64,000 nucleotides of DNA from Saprospira grandis (GTDB lineage Bacteria > Bacteroidota > Bacteroidia > Chitinophagales > Saprospiraceae): positions 1,550,001 to 1,614,000 of the forward strand of contig NZ_CP110854.1 of the NCBI RefSeq assembly GCF_027594745.1. Reading direction: 5' to 3'. The position numbers were made by a program, and so were the translations under genes. Shown one piece after another: positions 41,625 through 49,950 of this stretch (within the stretch, counting starts at the first letter, position 1; each line of letters opens with the position of its first letter). The notes under the pieces were generated by a model. That model saw nothing but the letters and a program-made list of their open reading frames with translations. It did no database searches and was not told the DNA's origin.

Positions 41625-42219
41625 CTTTTGCTGTTTTACGCTCCCAAATGGTTTCACAACTGCCCGCCGAACAAGATTGTTTGCGCAGCAGCTGCCCCTC
41701 GGCATCATATTGCTTAATGAGGCCGTCCATATTGGGCCCTTTCAAGAAATGCCCCTCTTCCTTTATTTTTCCATTTTGATAGTATAAGGTATAGGCCCCA
41801 TTTTCTACACTACCACTAAACTCAACGATTTCCTTTAACTTTCCGTTGGGATAATAGCTCTTCAGCGGCCCTTCTATATCGCCATTGATGTATTGGCCCT
41901 CTTGCTTGAGCTGCCCATTGCTATACCAGTACTGAAACTTCCCCTCATAACGGTCTTTTTCTGTATAGGCCAAACTTTCTAGCTGCCCATTGGGGTAATA
42001 GGTCTTTACTGGCCCATCCAATTTCCCTTTTTTGTAGTGCATAATTAGAGCAATCCCCCCCGACTCATGAAAGCCTTTGTAGCGCCCTTCTATTTCTCCT
42101 GTTTTCTTATGCTTCCGATAACGGCTAATTTTTCTTCCCTCTGCATCTCGCTCTACCACTTTTTTCAATTGACAGCTACCCAAAGAAACGAGCAGCAATA
42201 GCATCCAAATCCATTTCAT
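41614..42219 (-). CDS. MORN/YwqK-repeat lipoprotein
   Basis: 201 residues. Lipoprotein signal MKWIWMLLLLVSLGSC with Cys at 16. Residues ~30-180 contain about six repeats of the form G.......YYPNGQLK....Y..G...G (YYPNGQLESLAYTEKDRYEGKF, YSNGQLKQEGQYINGDIEG, YYPNGKLKEIVEF), the MORN-variant repeat also called YwqK antitoxin-like. Nothing else supports a toxin-antitoxin role here. It overlaps porQ and probably shares its transcript. Confidence 0.88.
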   Translation of the reverse strand: MKWIWMLLLLVSLGSCQLKKVVERDAEGRKISRYRKHKKTGEIEGRYKGFHESGGIALIMHYKKGKLDGPVKTYYPNGQLESLAYTEKDRYEGKFQYWYSNGQLKQEGQYINGDIEGPLKSYYPNGKLKEIVEFSGSVENGAYTLYYQNGKIKEEGHFLKGPNMDGLIKQYDAEGQLLRKQSCSAGSCETIWERKTAKDEE

Positions 42220-42298
42220 AAAACTGTTTTCCTATAAAAGTACGTTTTATTCTTTCCGCTACAGGTTTTCCCTCTTTTTTTCTTCTAAAGGCTATTTT

Positions 42299-42459
42299 TT
42301 GGGGCTGCCCCGCCCTGCGGGCGGGTCGGGCTGTCTCGCAGCTCGCAGGTCTGCTCGGCCCTGCGCGGCTTTCAGCCGCTAGGTCTGCCGCCTTTGGCGG
42401 CCCTGCTGCCCATCCCTCAGCCAGTCGCTACGCTCCTCGGCGGGCGCTGCGCGCCCTTC
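42299..42459 (+). repeat. GC-rich modular repeat, copy 14 (GGGGCTGCCCC subtype)
   Basis: Slot stems CGCCC/GGGCG, GCGGCT/AGCCGC and GCCGCC/GGCGGC; ends CCCATCCCTCAGCC plus a GGGCGCTGCGCGCCC tail hairpin. It lies past the tRNA terminator at 42475. Confidence 0.92.
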
Positions 42460-42474
42460 CTCATTGGACCAAAA

Positions 42475-42507
42475 CAAAAAAGCCCAACCTGATTAAAGGT
42501 TGGGCTT
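42475..42507 (-). terminator. Distal terminator of the tRNA cluster
   Basis: AGCCCAACCT (42481-42490) pairs with AGGTTGGGCT (42497-42506); minus strand ends in TTTTTT. Confidence 0.85.
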
Positions 42508-42521
42508 TGACGTATAGACAC

Positions 42522-42552
42522 AAAAAAAGCAGCTCCTAAAAAGAAGCTGCTC
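42522..42552 (-). terminator. Proximal terminator of the tRNA cluster
   Basis: AGCAGCT / AGCTGCT stem, 17 bp past tRNA-Gly; minus strand followed by TTTTTTT. Confidence 0.75.
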
Positions 42553-42568
42553 GATTGTGAGAATCCTG

Positions 42569-42641
42569 AGCAGAAGACGAGATTCGAACTCGCGACCCCA
42601 ACCTTGGCAAGGTTGTGCTCTACCAGCTGAGCTACTTCTGC
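42569..42641 (-). tRNA. tRNA-Gly(GCC)
   Basis: 73 nt. Acceptor GCAGAAG/CTTCTGC, D arm with AGCTGGTAGAGC, anticodon stem-loop CAACC TTGCCAA GGTTG giving anticodon GCC, T arm GCGAGTTCGAATCTCG-type. CCA is not encoded. Identical to the copy at 43189-43261. Confidence 0.97.
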
Positions 42642-42705
42642 TTGTTGTGTGGACACAAATATAAGGTGCTTTTTTAAAACTCCAAATTTTTTTTGTCCTT
42701 TTTTT

Positions 42706-43134
42706 TGGTGCCCGGAGCGGGGCTCGAACCCGCACTGACATTACTGTCAACAGGATTTTCTTACCAGCTACAGCTTTCACTGCCTTTTATTGGGATAAAA
42801 GTTTGTGGTCTGGACTTTCTCTCAACCCTATTCATTATCTTAATAATAAACTTAGGCCACTCCCGTAAAGTCTCTGCACTTTTTGCAAAACAAAGTTTGC
42901 AACTTAGCTCAGGATTGTCATCAGCATTACCTGTTAAGATTTCCCTGAATTTGAGAGTGTATGCAAAAATCAATTTCTCGATTAGCGCTCAGAATCCTAC
43001 TTTTTATATGAAACCTCTTTAAGAGGTTGTGCAATCAATAAACTGGAGTTTACTCCCAAAACTGCACTTTTAAGCATTAAAAACATAAAAAAGTAGACTA
43101 AGTCCTGCGTGTCTACCGATTTCACCATCCGGGC
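42706..43134 (-). tRNA. tRNA-Leu(UAA), split by a group I intron
   Basis: 5' exon 43134-43100 (GCCCGGA acceptor strand, D arm, anticodon stem CAGGA, then C-T-T ending at base 34). 3' exon 42759-42706: AAAA then TCCTG, long variable arm TGACA/TGTCA, T arm GCGGG TTCGAGC CCCGC, TCCGGGC, discriminator A and encoded CCA. Joined exons give a complete tRNA with loop CUUAAAA and anticodon UAA. The acceptor, anticodon and T stems pair perfectly. It lies between the two tRNA-Gly genes, probably in one transcript. Confidence 0.93.
42760..43099 (-). ncRNA. Group I intron in tRNA-Leu(UAA)
   Basis: 340 nt, preceded by U (43100) and ending in G (42760), as group I introns do. Core pairings: P3 CACTCTC (42959-42953) with GGGAGTG (42864-42858); P4 TTCAGG (42949-42944) with CCTGAG (42913-42908); P7 GACTTT (42872-42867) with AAAGTC (42818-42813); P8 CCTA..TTTATTAT with ATAATGAA.TAGG. 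Conserved strings AATCCTGAGCTAAG and GTGCAGAGACTTTACGGGAG match the Q and R elements of tRNA-Leu introns. Inserted between anticodon positions 34 and 35, the cyanobacterial/plastid site. No endonuclease ORF. Confidence 0.92.
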
Positions 43135-43188
43135 AAAAGAACTTCTTGTTCATCCAAAAAAAAAGAAGCTCTTGCGAACTTCTCTTGG

Positions 43189-43261
43189 AGCAGAAGACGA
43201 GATTCGAACTCGCGACCCCAACCTTGGCAAGGTTGTGCTCTACCAGCTGAGCTACTTCTGC
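43189..43261 (-). tRNA. tRNA-Gly(GCC)
   Basis: 73 nt, identical to 42569-42641: same acceptor stem, anticodon GCC, no encoded CCA. First gene of the tRNA cluster; the intron-bearing tRNA-Leu follows 54 bp downstream. Confidence 0.97.
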
Positions 43262-43429
43262 TTATCAAATACTTGACAGCTCTCTTCCGAACTGCTTTGC
43301 AAATATAGGGCAGTCTTTTGGTTTTTGCAAACTTTTTTGGCAAAAAAACAAACAAAAAAATGGCTTCCTTTACTAAGCTTTTGTTTTTCAATGGCTTTTA
43401 AGCATAAAAAATGCTCTAATTTACGTATT

Positions 43430-43591
43430 GCAGGGCCGAAGGCCCGCAGGCCTAGCGATGTGCAGCAGTGCGGCGCAGCCGCAGACCAAGGCCGTCAGGC
43501 CGCAGGGCCGAGCGCGGAGCGTAGCGCCTGCCGTAGGCAGACAACAAGGCTGCAAGCCGCAGTTCGACGACTGAAAGGAGTAACGCCCCAA
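43430..43591 (-). repeat. GC-rich modular repeat, copy 15 (GTTACTCC-module subtype)
   Basis: Minus-oriented. Ends with the module ACAACAAG-GGCT/AGCC-GCAGTTCGACGACTGAAAGGAGTAACGCCCC. Slot stem GGCC/GGCC. Core is diverged (CGCTCGGCC). Confidence 0.88.
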
Positions 43592-43595
43592 AAGA

Positions 43596-43636
43596 AAAAA
43601 GGCCTCCTCCCCTATTTTGGGAAGAAGACCTTTTGC
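43596..43636 (-). terminator. Terminator of gene 43658-45958
   Basis: AAAAGGCCTCCTCCC pairs imperfectly with GGGAAGAAGACCTTTT; minus strand ends in TTTTTTC. 21 bp after the stop. Confidence 0.65.
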
Positions 43637-43657
43637 TATTAAATCATTGCGCTAAGC

Positions 43658-45958
43658 CTATTGCTTGATAAAGCTTTGGCTGCTAGATTGTCCGTTGCGA
43701 ATGATATTGAGGTGGTATACACCGGCCTCTAGTTGGCTCAAGTTGAGTTCTTGGCGGTTGCCTTGCAAGTTGTCTAGGCGAATCACCAACTGGCCCAAAT
43801 TGTTGTATACTTGAATTGCATCAACGGCCTCGGCCTCTACGAATAGACGGTCTTGAGCGGGGTTGGGATAGATGCGAACAGGAGCTTGAGCGCTCAAGTT
43901 TAGGCTAGAAATAGGTGTAATGCTAGAGTTGCAAGGCACCAACTGATAGCCCTCATCATGAGGAATACTGGGGTCGAACTGTCCACCAAATCCATACACC
44001 TTAAAGGCGCCAGAAGGAGCGGGCTGCGTGAAAAGATCTACATCATTATCGATATAGAGATCAAAAGTATCGGTACCATTGGTAGCTTGAACAGCAAAGC
44101 CAGAGCCAGTGCCGGTGGTCCATTGAGCGGGATCTACCAAAGTCAAGTTATTGATTTCGATCAATTTGTTTTCGGTAGCTTCAGAAAGAGCAGTTACCTC
44201 TAGGGGGCTCAAAGTGGCGTTGCCAGCACTTACAAAATCGATGCTATCAGCCAATAGCTGCAACAAACCGTTGTAGTTATTGATGCGGCCAAATACGCGG
44301 ATAGAGTCGCCAGCATTTACGGTATAATTGCTAATATCTACAGGCGCATAAACGCGGATACCGTTAGTAGAAGCCGTTTCGATCAAGGCAAAGTCTAGGC
44401 CGTTGCCAGAGCGGAAATCATCGCAGTATACTAGGCCACGAAGCTCAACGCTATCGCCTTCAAAGGCGGGAACATTGCCAGGAAGAAGAAGGCCATCAAT
44501 TTGGTCAATAGTAGAGTAAACATAAACACCAGGGCTAGCGCAAGGCGTATTGGCAGCGCCAGGAGTAGCATAAAGAATGTCGCCTAGGCCAGTAGTACCG
44601 GCATTGTTGGTAGCATAGCACCAGTTGGCGGCATCGTTGTTATCTGCATTTACATCAGAAAGTTGGATAGCGACATTATCATCGCGTAGGGGCCAAGGAG
44701 CATTATCGTTATAGTTAACAATATCAACGGTATCGCCAGCAATAGTATAGAAAACGATATCTTCACCTGCATTGCTCAATGCGCCAGAGGTCCATTGGTT
44801 AGCAGTTACGCCAGTTACGGCCTGTAGGGCTACAGAATCCAAAGTGATCACCCAATAAGCACCAGCGGCCAGAGTAGTTCCGTTAGGCACAGTATAAGTA
44901 ACGCCATCAAAGTAGAAGCCACTCAAGTCGGCAGTAGCAGTACCATTATTATACAACTCGATAAACTCGATAGTATCTGTTCCTACTTGGTCGTACAAGA
45001 TTTCTGTAATCACTACATCAGGAACAGGAACGGCAGCAATATCATTTGCATTGATGTTCACTGTATAGCTATTGTTTGTACCAATGACAGCGCCGTTAGT
45101 TGCATTGCCCAACTCAAAAATGATGGTTTCCAAAACTTCTTGGTCGGCATCATCTACGATATCAATCGTAAAGCTTTGGTTAGTTGTGCTATTGGCAGGG
45201 AAAGTAACGGTAGTAGGGCTGCTAAAGTTGGTATAATCAGCAGCAATAGCCGTAGAAGAAGCGCCAATGCTCACTTCTACCGTAGTAGCTGTAGCGTTGG
45301 GGTTCTGAATCGTCAAATCAATTGTTACTGTGCCTACGTTTTCGTCTACATAAGTTTGTGTTCCAGCAAACTCTACAGTTAAAATAGTATTCACTACACA
45401 ATTGGTTGTATTTGCAGCGCCAGGGCTAGCTAAAAGAGCTGTTCCGCCTACGGTAAGTCCAGTATTGGTAGAATCGGTAGTCCAGTTTACAGGATCGGCA
45501 TTATCTGTAGTGGCATCGCAAAGGGCCAAAGAGTTCCCCGAACCATCAGCGGCATTAGGCCAGCTACCAGCATCATTATAAGTAACAGAATCCATAACAA
45601 CGCCAGCGCCATCGACCAAAACGATAGCTTCACCGCCATTGCTCAAACCACCAGAGGCCCATTCGCGGTCGGCAGCTTGGCCATAAGTATTTTGAAAAGC
45701 GGCCGCGTTTACGGTCCACACAAAGTAGCCTCCAGCGGGAATCACGGTAGAAACATCTACAGAATCCGTTACACCGGCAGTAAAATGCCAGCCCTGAATA
45801 TCTACAGCAGCAGTGCCCGCATTATAGAGCTCAATAAATTCTGTGGTGTCGGCCCCACTTTCTGGGGGATTGTACATAATCTCATTGATGACAATCTGTG
45901 CCTGTGCGGCGGCTACTGTCAAGAAGACTGCAAGAATAGCTAGGGATAGTTTTTTCAT
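43658..45958 (-). CDS. Secreted lamin-tail-domain protein with Calx-beta domain and T9SS sorting domain
   Basis: 766 residues. Signal peptide MKKLSLAILAVFLTVAAAQAQ. First lamin-tail domain ~22-185 (IVINEIMYNPPESGADTTEFIELYNAG), Calx-beta-like domain ~195-305 (FAGTQTYVDENVGTVTIDLTI ... DIVDDADQEVLETIIFEL), second lamin-tail domain ~315-470 (VVITEILYDQVGTDTIEFIELYNNG), then an OB-fold-like region ~480-680 (GDSVELRGLVYCDDFRSGNG, DSIRVFGRINNYNGLLQL). The C-terminal ~75 residues (VRIYPNPAQDRLFVEAE ... VYNNLGQLV ... LEAGVYHLNI ... FIKQ) are a T9SS sorting domain. Likely a surface or extracellular protein; no catalytic motif seen. Confidence 0.92.
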   Translation of the reverse strand: MKKLSLAILAVFLTVAAAQAQIVINEIMYNPPESGADTTEFIELYNAGTAAVDIQGWHFTAGVTDSVDVSTVIPAGGYFVWTVNAAAFQNTYGQAADREWASGGLSNGGEAIVLVDGAGVVMDSVTYNDAGSWPNAADGSGNSLALCDATTDNADPVNWTTDSTNTGLTVGGTALLASPGAANTTNCVVNTILTVEFAGTQTYVDENVGTVTIDLTIQNPNATATTVEVSIGASSTAIAADYTNFSSPTTVTFPANSTTNQSFTIDIVDDADQEVLETIIFELGNATNGAVIGTNNSYTVNINANDIAAVPVPDVVITEILYDQVGTDTIEFIELYNNGTATADLSGFYFDGVTYTVPNGTTLAAGAYWVITLDSVALQAVTGVTANQWTSGALSNAGEDIVFYTIAGDTVDIVNYNDNAPWPLRDDNVAIQLSDVNADNNDAANWCYATNNAGTTGLGDILYATPGAANTPCASPGVYVYSTIDQIDGLLLPGNVPAFEGDSVELRGLVYCDDFRSGNGLDFALIETASTNGIRVYAPVDISNYTVNAGDSIRVFGRINNYNGLLQLLADSIDFVSAGNATLSPLEVTALSEATENKLIEINNLTLVDPAQWTTGTGSGFAVQATNGTDTFDLYIDNDVDLFTQPAPSGAFKVYGFGGQFDPSIPHDEGYQLVPCNSSITPISSLNLSAQAPVRIYPNPAQDRLFVEAEAVDAIQVYNNLGQLVIRLDNLQGNRQELNLSQLEAGVYHLNIIRNGQSSSQSFIKQ

Positions 45959-46175
45959 GCCCGTTTTTTGTTTTGTGGATAAAGATTTAACTCAATATAG
46001 GGCTTTCCTTTTTTTTGAAAAATGCCTACAAACAAGGGCCTACTTCCCCTTAAAAGAGTTGTGCAAAAGAGGGCTAAAAACACAAATATTAAACTAAGTA
46101 ATCATAGTTTTGAAAAATTTCCTTTGGGTTAATTTTGTGTAAACTAGGTTAATATTTTATGTACTTCTATTTTTT

Positions 46176-46432
46176 GGGGCTGCCCCTTCCGCCGGGTTGA
46201 AACCCAGCGTAAAGCGGTATCGCTTTGCGAAGCAATACAAAATGAGGGTGGAAACCCTCATGAATTATCGGGCGGGTCGGGCTGTTTATTCCCGTTGGTC
46301 ATCGAACTGGCGCCCCTATAGGGGCTGGTTGTCGCAGCTCGCAGGTCTGCTCGGCCCTGCGCCGCCTTTGGCGGCTGGGTCTGGCCCTTCGGGCCACTGC
46401 TGCCCATCCCTCAGCCGAGGCGCTGCGCGCCT
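46176..46432 (+). repeat. GC-rich modular repeat, copy 16 (with insert module)
   Basis: GGGGCTGCCCC subtype with the 87-bp module at 46186-46272 (AAAGCGGTATCGCTTT and GAGGGTGGAAACCCTC hairpins) and an extra segment near 46290-46335. Slot stems GCCGCC/GGCGGC and GGCCC/GGGCC. The ~215 bp between this and the secreted-protein gene show nothing else. Confidence 0.9.
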
Positions 46433-46445
46433 AGATGGACCAAAA

Positions 46446-46475
46446 ACAAAAGCCTTCCCGCAAAGGAAGGCTTTC
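46446..46475 (-). terminator. Terminator of the sigma factor gene 46530-47402
   Basis: AAAGCCTTCC / GGAAGGCTTT around CGCAAA, about 55 bp past the stop; T run on the minus strand. Confidence 0.75.
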
Positions 46476-46529
46476 AACTACTTACTGAAACTACTAAATT
46501 ACACAATTAAATATCTTATATATCGTCCT

Positions 46530-47402
46530 TTAGCTTGCAGAAGGCAAAACTAAATCTGCTTTAATATATCGGCGGAGGCGGCGCAGGGCTCGCTGTTTAA
46601 TTTGGCGCACTCTTTCTCTAGTCAGGCCACAATCTTCTCCAATAGCTTCTAAAGTCATTGGACAGTGATTATAGAGACCATAATAAGAAACAATAATTTG
46701 GCGCTCCAAATCAGACAGGCGGTCCAATTGCCCTTTTAGCTCTAAACGAGAAGACTCTTCCATCAAAGCCTGATCTCCTTCTTCGGTTACTGAACAAGCC
46801 AGAGTATCGAGCATACTCACATCCGAATCTCGTTCGCCAGCGCCCAAAGGCGCATCTACAGAAATGTGTTTTTGAATCATGCGCTCCAAAGCCACAATAT
46901 CCTTTTCTCTCAGGTCCAACATCTCGGCCAGTTCGGCTACCGAGGGCTCTCGCTCATGCGCTTGCATAAACTGTTGCCTGGCTCGAAGCAAACGGCCATG
47001 TCCACCCAATTTATTAGAAGGTAAACGCACCATTCGTCCATGCTCCATCAAGGACTGCAAAATCGATTGGCGGATCCACCATACGGCATAAGAAATAAAT
47101 TTAAATCCCTTACTTTCATCAAAACGATGGGCCGCCTTAATCAAGCCCAAATTTCCCTCATTGATCAAATCACTTAGGGCCATGCCCTGATGCTGATATT
47201 GCTTGGCCACCGAAATGACAAAACGCAGATTGGCCGTCGTTAGACGATGCAATGCCTGCTGATCGCCAGCTCTTACTTTTTTGGCCAAAACCACCTCCTC
47301 TTCGGCCGAAACCATAGAAATTTTACTTACATCTTTTAAGTAGTTCTCTAATGCTGAGCTTTCGCGTTGGGTAATCTTCTGGGTAATTTTTAACTGTCGC
47401 AT
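46530..47402 (-). CDS. rpoD: RpoD/SigA-family sigma factor
   Basis: 290 residues, the short primary-type sigma of Bacteroidota. N-terminus MRQLKITQKITQRESSALENYLKDVSK is the phylum's usual form. Region 2: LTTANLRFVISVAKQYQHQGMALSDLINEGNLGLIKAAHRFDESKGFKFISYAVWWIRQSI. Region 3: SVAELAEMLDLREKDIVALE. Region 4.2: MTLEAIGEDCGLTRERVRQIKQRALRRLRR. Some positions differ from the usual housekeeping protein (HGRMVRLPSNKLGGHGRLLRARQQF), so it may be a paralogue rather than the sole primary sigma. Confidence 0.9.
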   Translation of the reverse strand: MRQLKITQKITQRESSALENYLKDVSKISMVSAEEEVVLAKKVRAGDQQALHRLTTANLRFVISVAKQYQHQGMALSDLINEGNLGLIKAAHRFDESKGFKFISYAVWWIRQSILQSLMEHGRMVRLPSNKLGGHGRLLRARQQFMQAHEREPSVAELAEMLDLREKDIVALERMIQKHISVDAPLGAGERDSDVSMLDTLACSVTEEGDQALMEESSRLELKGQLDRLSDLERQIIVSYYGLYNHCPMTLEAIGEDCGLTRERVRQIKQRALRRLRRYIKADLVLPSAS

Positions 47403-47571
47403 AGGCTATTTTGATAAAGTTTTCTAGGTATACGCCCTGAGGCGGGCAAAGTTTCACTTTTTTGCTAAAAAAAGCAAATTATTAAAGCAAAAAAATTACA
47501 GAAAAAGGGCGACTCTATATCTTTGTTACCTATCTATGACCAAAACAGCAAAATTGTTACCGTTACAACAC

Positions 47572-48213
47572 TTATTTTTTTAAAAATTTTTCAAAATTTG
47601 ATTTCAAGCGCTTAGCTTCTTGGGCCACAAAGGCCGCATCTACGGGACCTTCAGCCTGTTCTACTCGGCCCAAACAAGTTAACTGACTATAATTCAAGAT
47701 GAATTTTTCTGTCGATGGGGTCGATGGACCATTAAACAAGAGGTAAATTTCTGTCAACCCTCTAGCTTTTAGGGCTTCTATGCTCAAGATCGTATGGTTA
47801 ATGCTGCCCAAATAGTTTTGAGAAACCAAAATAACGGGCAGTTTTTGCCTGCCGGCCCAATCTATATATAGCTCTTCCTCATTTAGTGGAACCATCAGGC
47901 CGCCCGCTCCTTCTATCAACAAATTGTTGTCAGTTTTGGGAATAACTAGCTGGTCTAGCGCTATTTTTTTGCCCTCAGCCGCAGCAGAATAATGCGGAGA
48001 GGCCGGTATCTCTAAACGATAGCGCTCTGGATAGGTCTTTAGGCCCTCCCATTGGACCAAGTCCCGAACTTTATCGGTATCTGTATATTCTAGTTCTCCT
48101 GACTGTACGGGTTTCCAATAGTCCATTTTTAGGGCCTTAACCAAAATTGCAGAGACCAAGGTTTTTCCAATTTCGGTCCCTATTCCCGTAAGAAAAAATG
48201 CGTTGTTTGACAT
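47572..48213 (-). CDS. bioD: Dethiobiotin synthetase
   Basis: ATP-dependent closure of the ureido ring of dethiobiotin from DAPA and CO2 in biotin synthesis. 213 residues from the ATG at 48213 (MSNNAFFLTGIGTEIGKTLVSAILVKAL); the frame runs on to 48270 without a better start. P-loop GIGTEIGKT (about 9-17), YWKPVQSGELEYTDTD (about 31-46) and LIEGAGGLMVPLNE (about 112-125) are the family motifs. No other bio genes nearby. Confidence 0.93.
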   Translation of the reverse strand: MSNNAFFLTGIGTEIGKTLVSAILVKALKMDYWKPVQSGELEYTDTDKVRDLVQWEGLKTYPERYRLEIPASPHYSAAAEGKKIALDQLVIPKTDNNLLIEGAGGLMVPLNEEELYIDWAGRQKLPVILVSQNYLGSINHTILSIEALKARGLTEIYLLFNGPSTPSTEKFILNYSQLTCLGRVEQAEGPVDAAFVAQEAKRLKSNFEKFLKK

Positions 48214-48257
48214 CTGTTGTTTTTTTATGTGTTCAATAATACCACTGCCTAAAAAAC

Positions 48258-48292
48258 AAAAAATGCCCATCCTGTTTTAGGATAGACATTTT
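48258..48292 (-). terminator. Probable terminator past repeat copy 17
   Basis: AAAATG..ATCC pairs with GGAT..CATTTT around TGTTTTA; minus strand ends in TTTTTTG. It would end the TPR gene transcript, which would then include repeat copy 17. Confidence 0.6.
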
Positions 48293-48312
48293 AATTTATT
48301 CATAAAGCAGTT

Positions 48313-48446
48313 TGGCCCAGCGCTGCGGAGGGGGGGCCGAAGGCCAGACCAAAGCCGCCGCAGGCGGCTGCAGGGCCGAACAGACCTGTGAGCCCCGCAG
48401 CATAGCGGCGGCCGACCTAGGCGAAGCCTAGCCGGCCGCGGGCCCC
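48313..48446 (-). repeat. GC-rich modular repeat, copy 17 (GGGGCCCGCGGCC subtype)
   Basis: Minus-oriented, abutting the TPR gene stop. Slot stems GGCC/GGCC, GCCGCC/GGCGGC and the CTAGGCGAAGCCTAG hairpin. Core has two changes (GAACAGACCTGTGAGC). Confidence 0.92.
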
Positions 48447-48451
48447 AAATT

Positions 48452-49861
48452 CTAATCTAAATGACTGCCCCACCAGCTCATAAAGGCTTCATCTTTTTCC
48501 ATATCGGGCTCTAGTTCAAACAACAAATGTTTGCTCCAAGCTTTTGTAGACAGGGCCATGATGAGTTGCTCGCTAGCGGCCTGTTTTTGGCCCAATTGCC
48601 AAAGCAAAAGCACCGCAGCCCAATCATATACATCGGAGCTGCTCTCTAACTGCGCCGATTGCAAGGCCAACCAAGCCTGCTCATAATCGCCCTCATCAAT
48701 TAGGAATTCTAGGTAGCTGCGCCAAACCAAGGGCGAATGCGGCGCCAGTTCCGCCGCCTGCTGAAAGCAGTTTCTGGCCGCCTCTTCTTGGTTCAACTGA
48801 TTGTGGGTTTCGGCCATGGCCAATAAAAAGCGCTCTTCATAATCCGCCAATTTAAAAGCCTGCTCAAAGGCATCTAGGGCGGCCAGCCATTTGCCCTGAG
48901 CCGCATAACTCACGCCCAGCAAATAGAAGGTATTGGGCGCTTTTTCTTCTTCTAGCAGACTTAAAAACTGCTGTTGTGCCTGAGCATATTGCCCCTGCAG
49001 TTGCAGTAACTGGCCTTTCCACATGCCCAAATCTTGGGGATATTGAGGGAAGTTAGCCTCAAAATCAACTAAAACCCCAGACAAACGGTCCAATTGCTTG
49101 AGATGCATCAATAATGGAATATAATCCCGATAGGCAAACTCCATTTTTTCGGCAATGACAATGGCATAATCATAGGCCTCTAAAGCTTTTTCATAAAGGC
49201 CCATTTTCTTGTAGGCATGGCCCAAATTGTACCAAGCCCAGGGTGCATAGGGATCCAAATCGGTCAGTTCCTGATGCAGTTCGGCCCCTTCCGTGTAGAG
49301 CTCGCCTAGTTCCATGGCCAACCAAATGCGGTTATAGGCCAGCTCATGATGGGGGTCTTCTCGAAGCAATTCGGCCAAGAGTTCAAAAGATTTATCATAG
49401 CGCTCTTGCTGCTCATGAATAACCGCCTGCATCAAAAGGGCTTCTAGGCGATCGGCCCCCTTGGCCTCGGCCATAATCTGCTCCAATAATCTGTAAGCCT
49501 GCTTGTAATGCCCTCTTTGCTGCAAGATTTCCACCTCAAAAAAGCGGACTTCCATGCTGCTGGGCTCATAGAGTTTGGCCTGTTCCAGATAGCGCTCGGC
49601 CTCCCAAAGGCGGTCCACCTCCAAGCTGAGCTGCACCCCAAAGAGATACAATTGGCCAGAAAAAGCATGCTGTCGCAAAGCATGCTCTAAGGTCAAAAAA
49701 GCCTGCTCCCATTTGCCCTGCGCCTCATAGTGCTCTAGTAGGCGCAAAAAGCTTTCTAGGTCCAAAAATTGAAGCTCGCCCTTGGCTAGCATTCCCTCGT
49801 ATCGGCGCAAAATCATGCGAAAATCTTGGCCCTCTCCCTCATTATAATCAAATGCTTGCAT
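48452..49861 (-). CDS. Tetratricopeptide-repeat protein
   Basis: 469 residues, no signal peptide, so probably cytoplasmic. About eleven TPR units cover nearly the whole length; clear examples are APWAWYNLGHAYKKMGLYEKALEAYDYAI (about 208-236) and NTFYLLGVSYAAQGKWLAALDAFEQAF (about 313-339). N-terminus MQAFDYNEGEGQDFRMILRRYEGML precedes the repeats. A scaffold for protein interaction by family; partner unknown. Similar TPR proteins are common in Bacteroidota. Confidence 0.88.
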   Translation of the reverse strand: MQAFDYNEGEGQDFRMILRRYEGMLAKGELQFLDLESFLRLLEHYEAQGKWEQAFLTLEHALRQHAFSGQLYLFGVQLSLEVDRLWEAERYLEQAKLYEPSSMEVRFFEVEILQQRGHYKQAYRLLEQIMAEAKGADRLEALLMQAVIHEQQERYDKSFELLAELLREDPHHELAYNRIWLAMELGELYTEGAELHQELTDLDPYAPWAWYNLGHAYKKMGLYEKALEAYDYAIVIAEKMEFAYRDYIPLLMHLKQLDRLSGVLVDFEANFPQYPQDLGMWKGQLLQLQGQYAQAQQQFLSLLEEEKAPNTFYLLGVSYAAQGKWLAALDAFEQAFKLADYEERFLLAMAETHNQLNQEEAARNCFQQAAELAPHSPLVWRSYLEFLIDEGDYEQAWLALQSAQLESSSDVYDWAAVLLLWQLGQKQAASEQLIMALSTKAWSKHLLFELEPDMEKDEAFMSWWGSHLD

Positions 49862-49950
49862 GCCTATTTTTTATGTGATACTTTCTATAACGCAAAAGGT
49901 AGCGACTTCGCCCTATTTCCGCAAGAGATTAACGGCTTCCTAAGGTTTTT

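Noticed and set aside
41614..42219. YwqK-type antitoxin
   Set aside because: The repeat family carries that label, but this is a lipoprotein next to porQ and there is no toxin gene.
42693..43022. Open frames across the tRNA-Leu intron on both strands
   Set aside because: They cover tRNA exons and intron core helices; no endonuclease motif (LAGLIDADG, GIY-YIG, HNH) was seen.
42569..43261. tRNA cluster as an attachment site for an integrated element
   Set aside because: No integrase, no direct repeat of a tRNA 3' end at a distance; the repeated tRNA-Gly is a complete functional gene in both places.
47518..47525. Plus-strand TATCTTTG resembling a -7 element
   Set aside because: No plus-strand gene follows; only antisense to bioD, so treated as chance.
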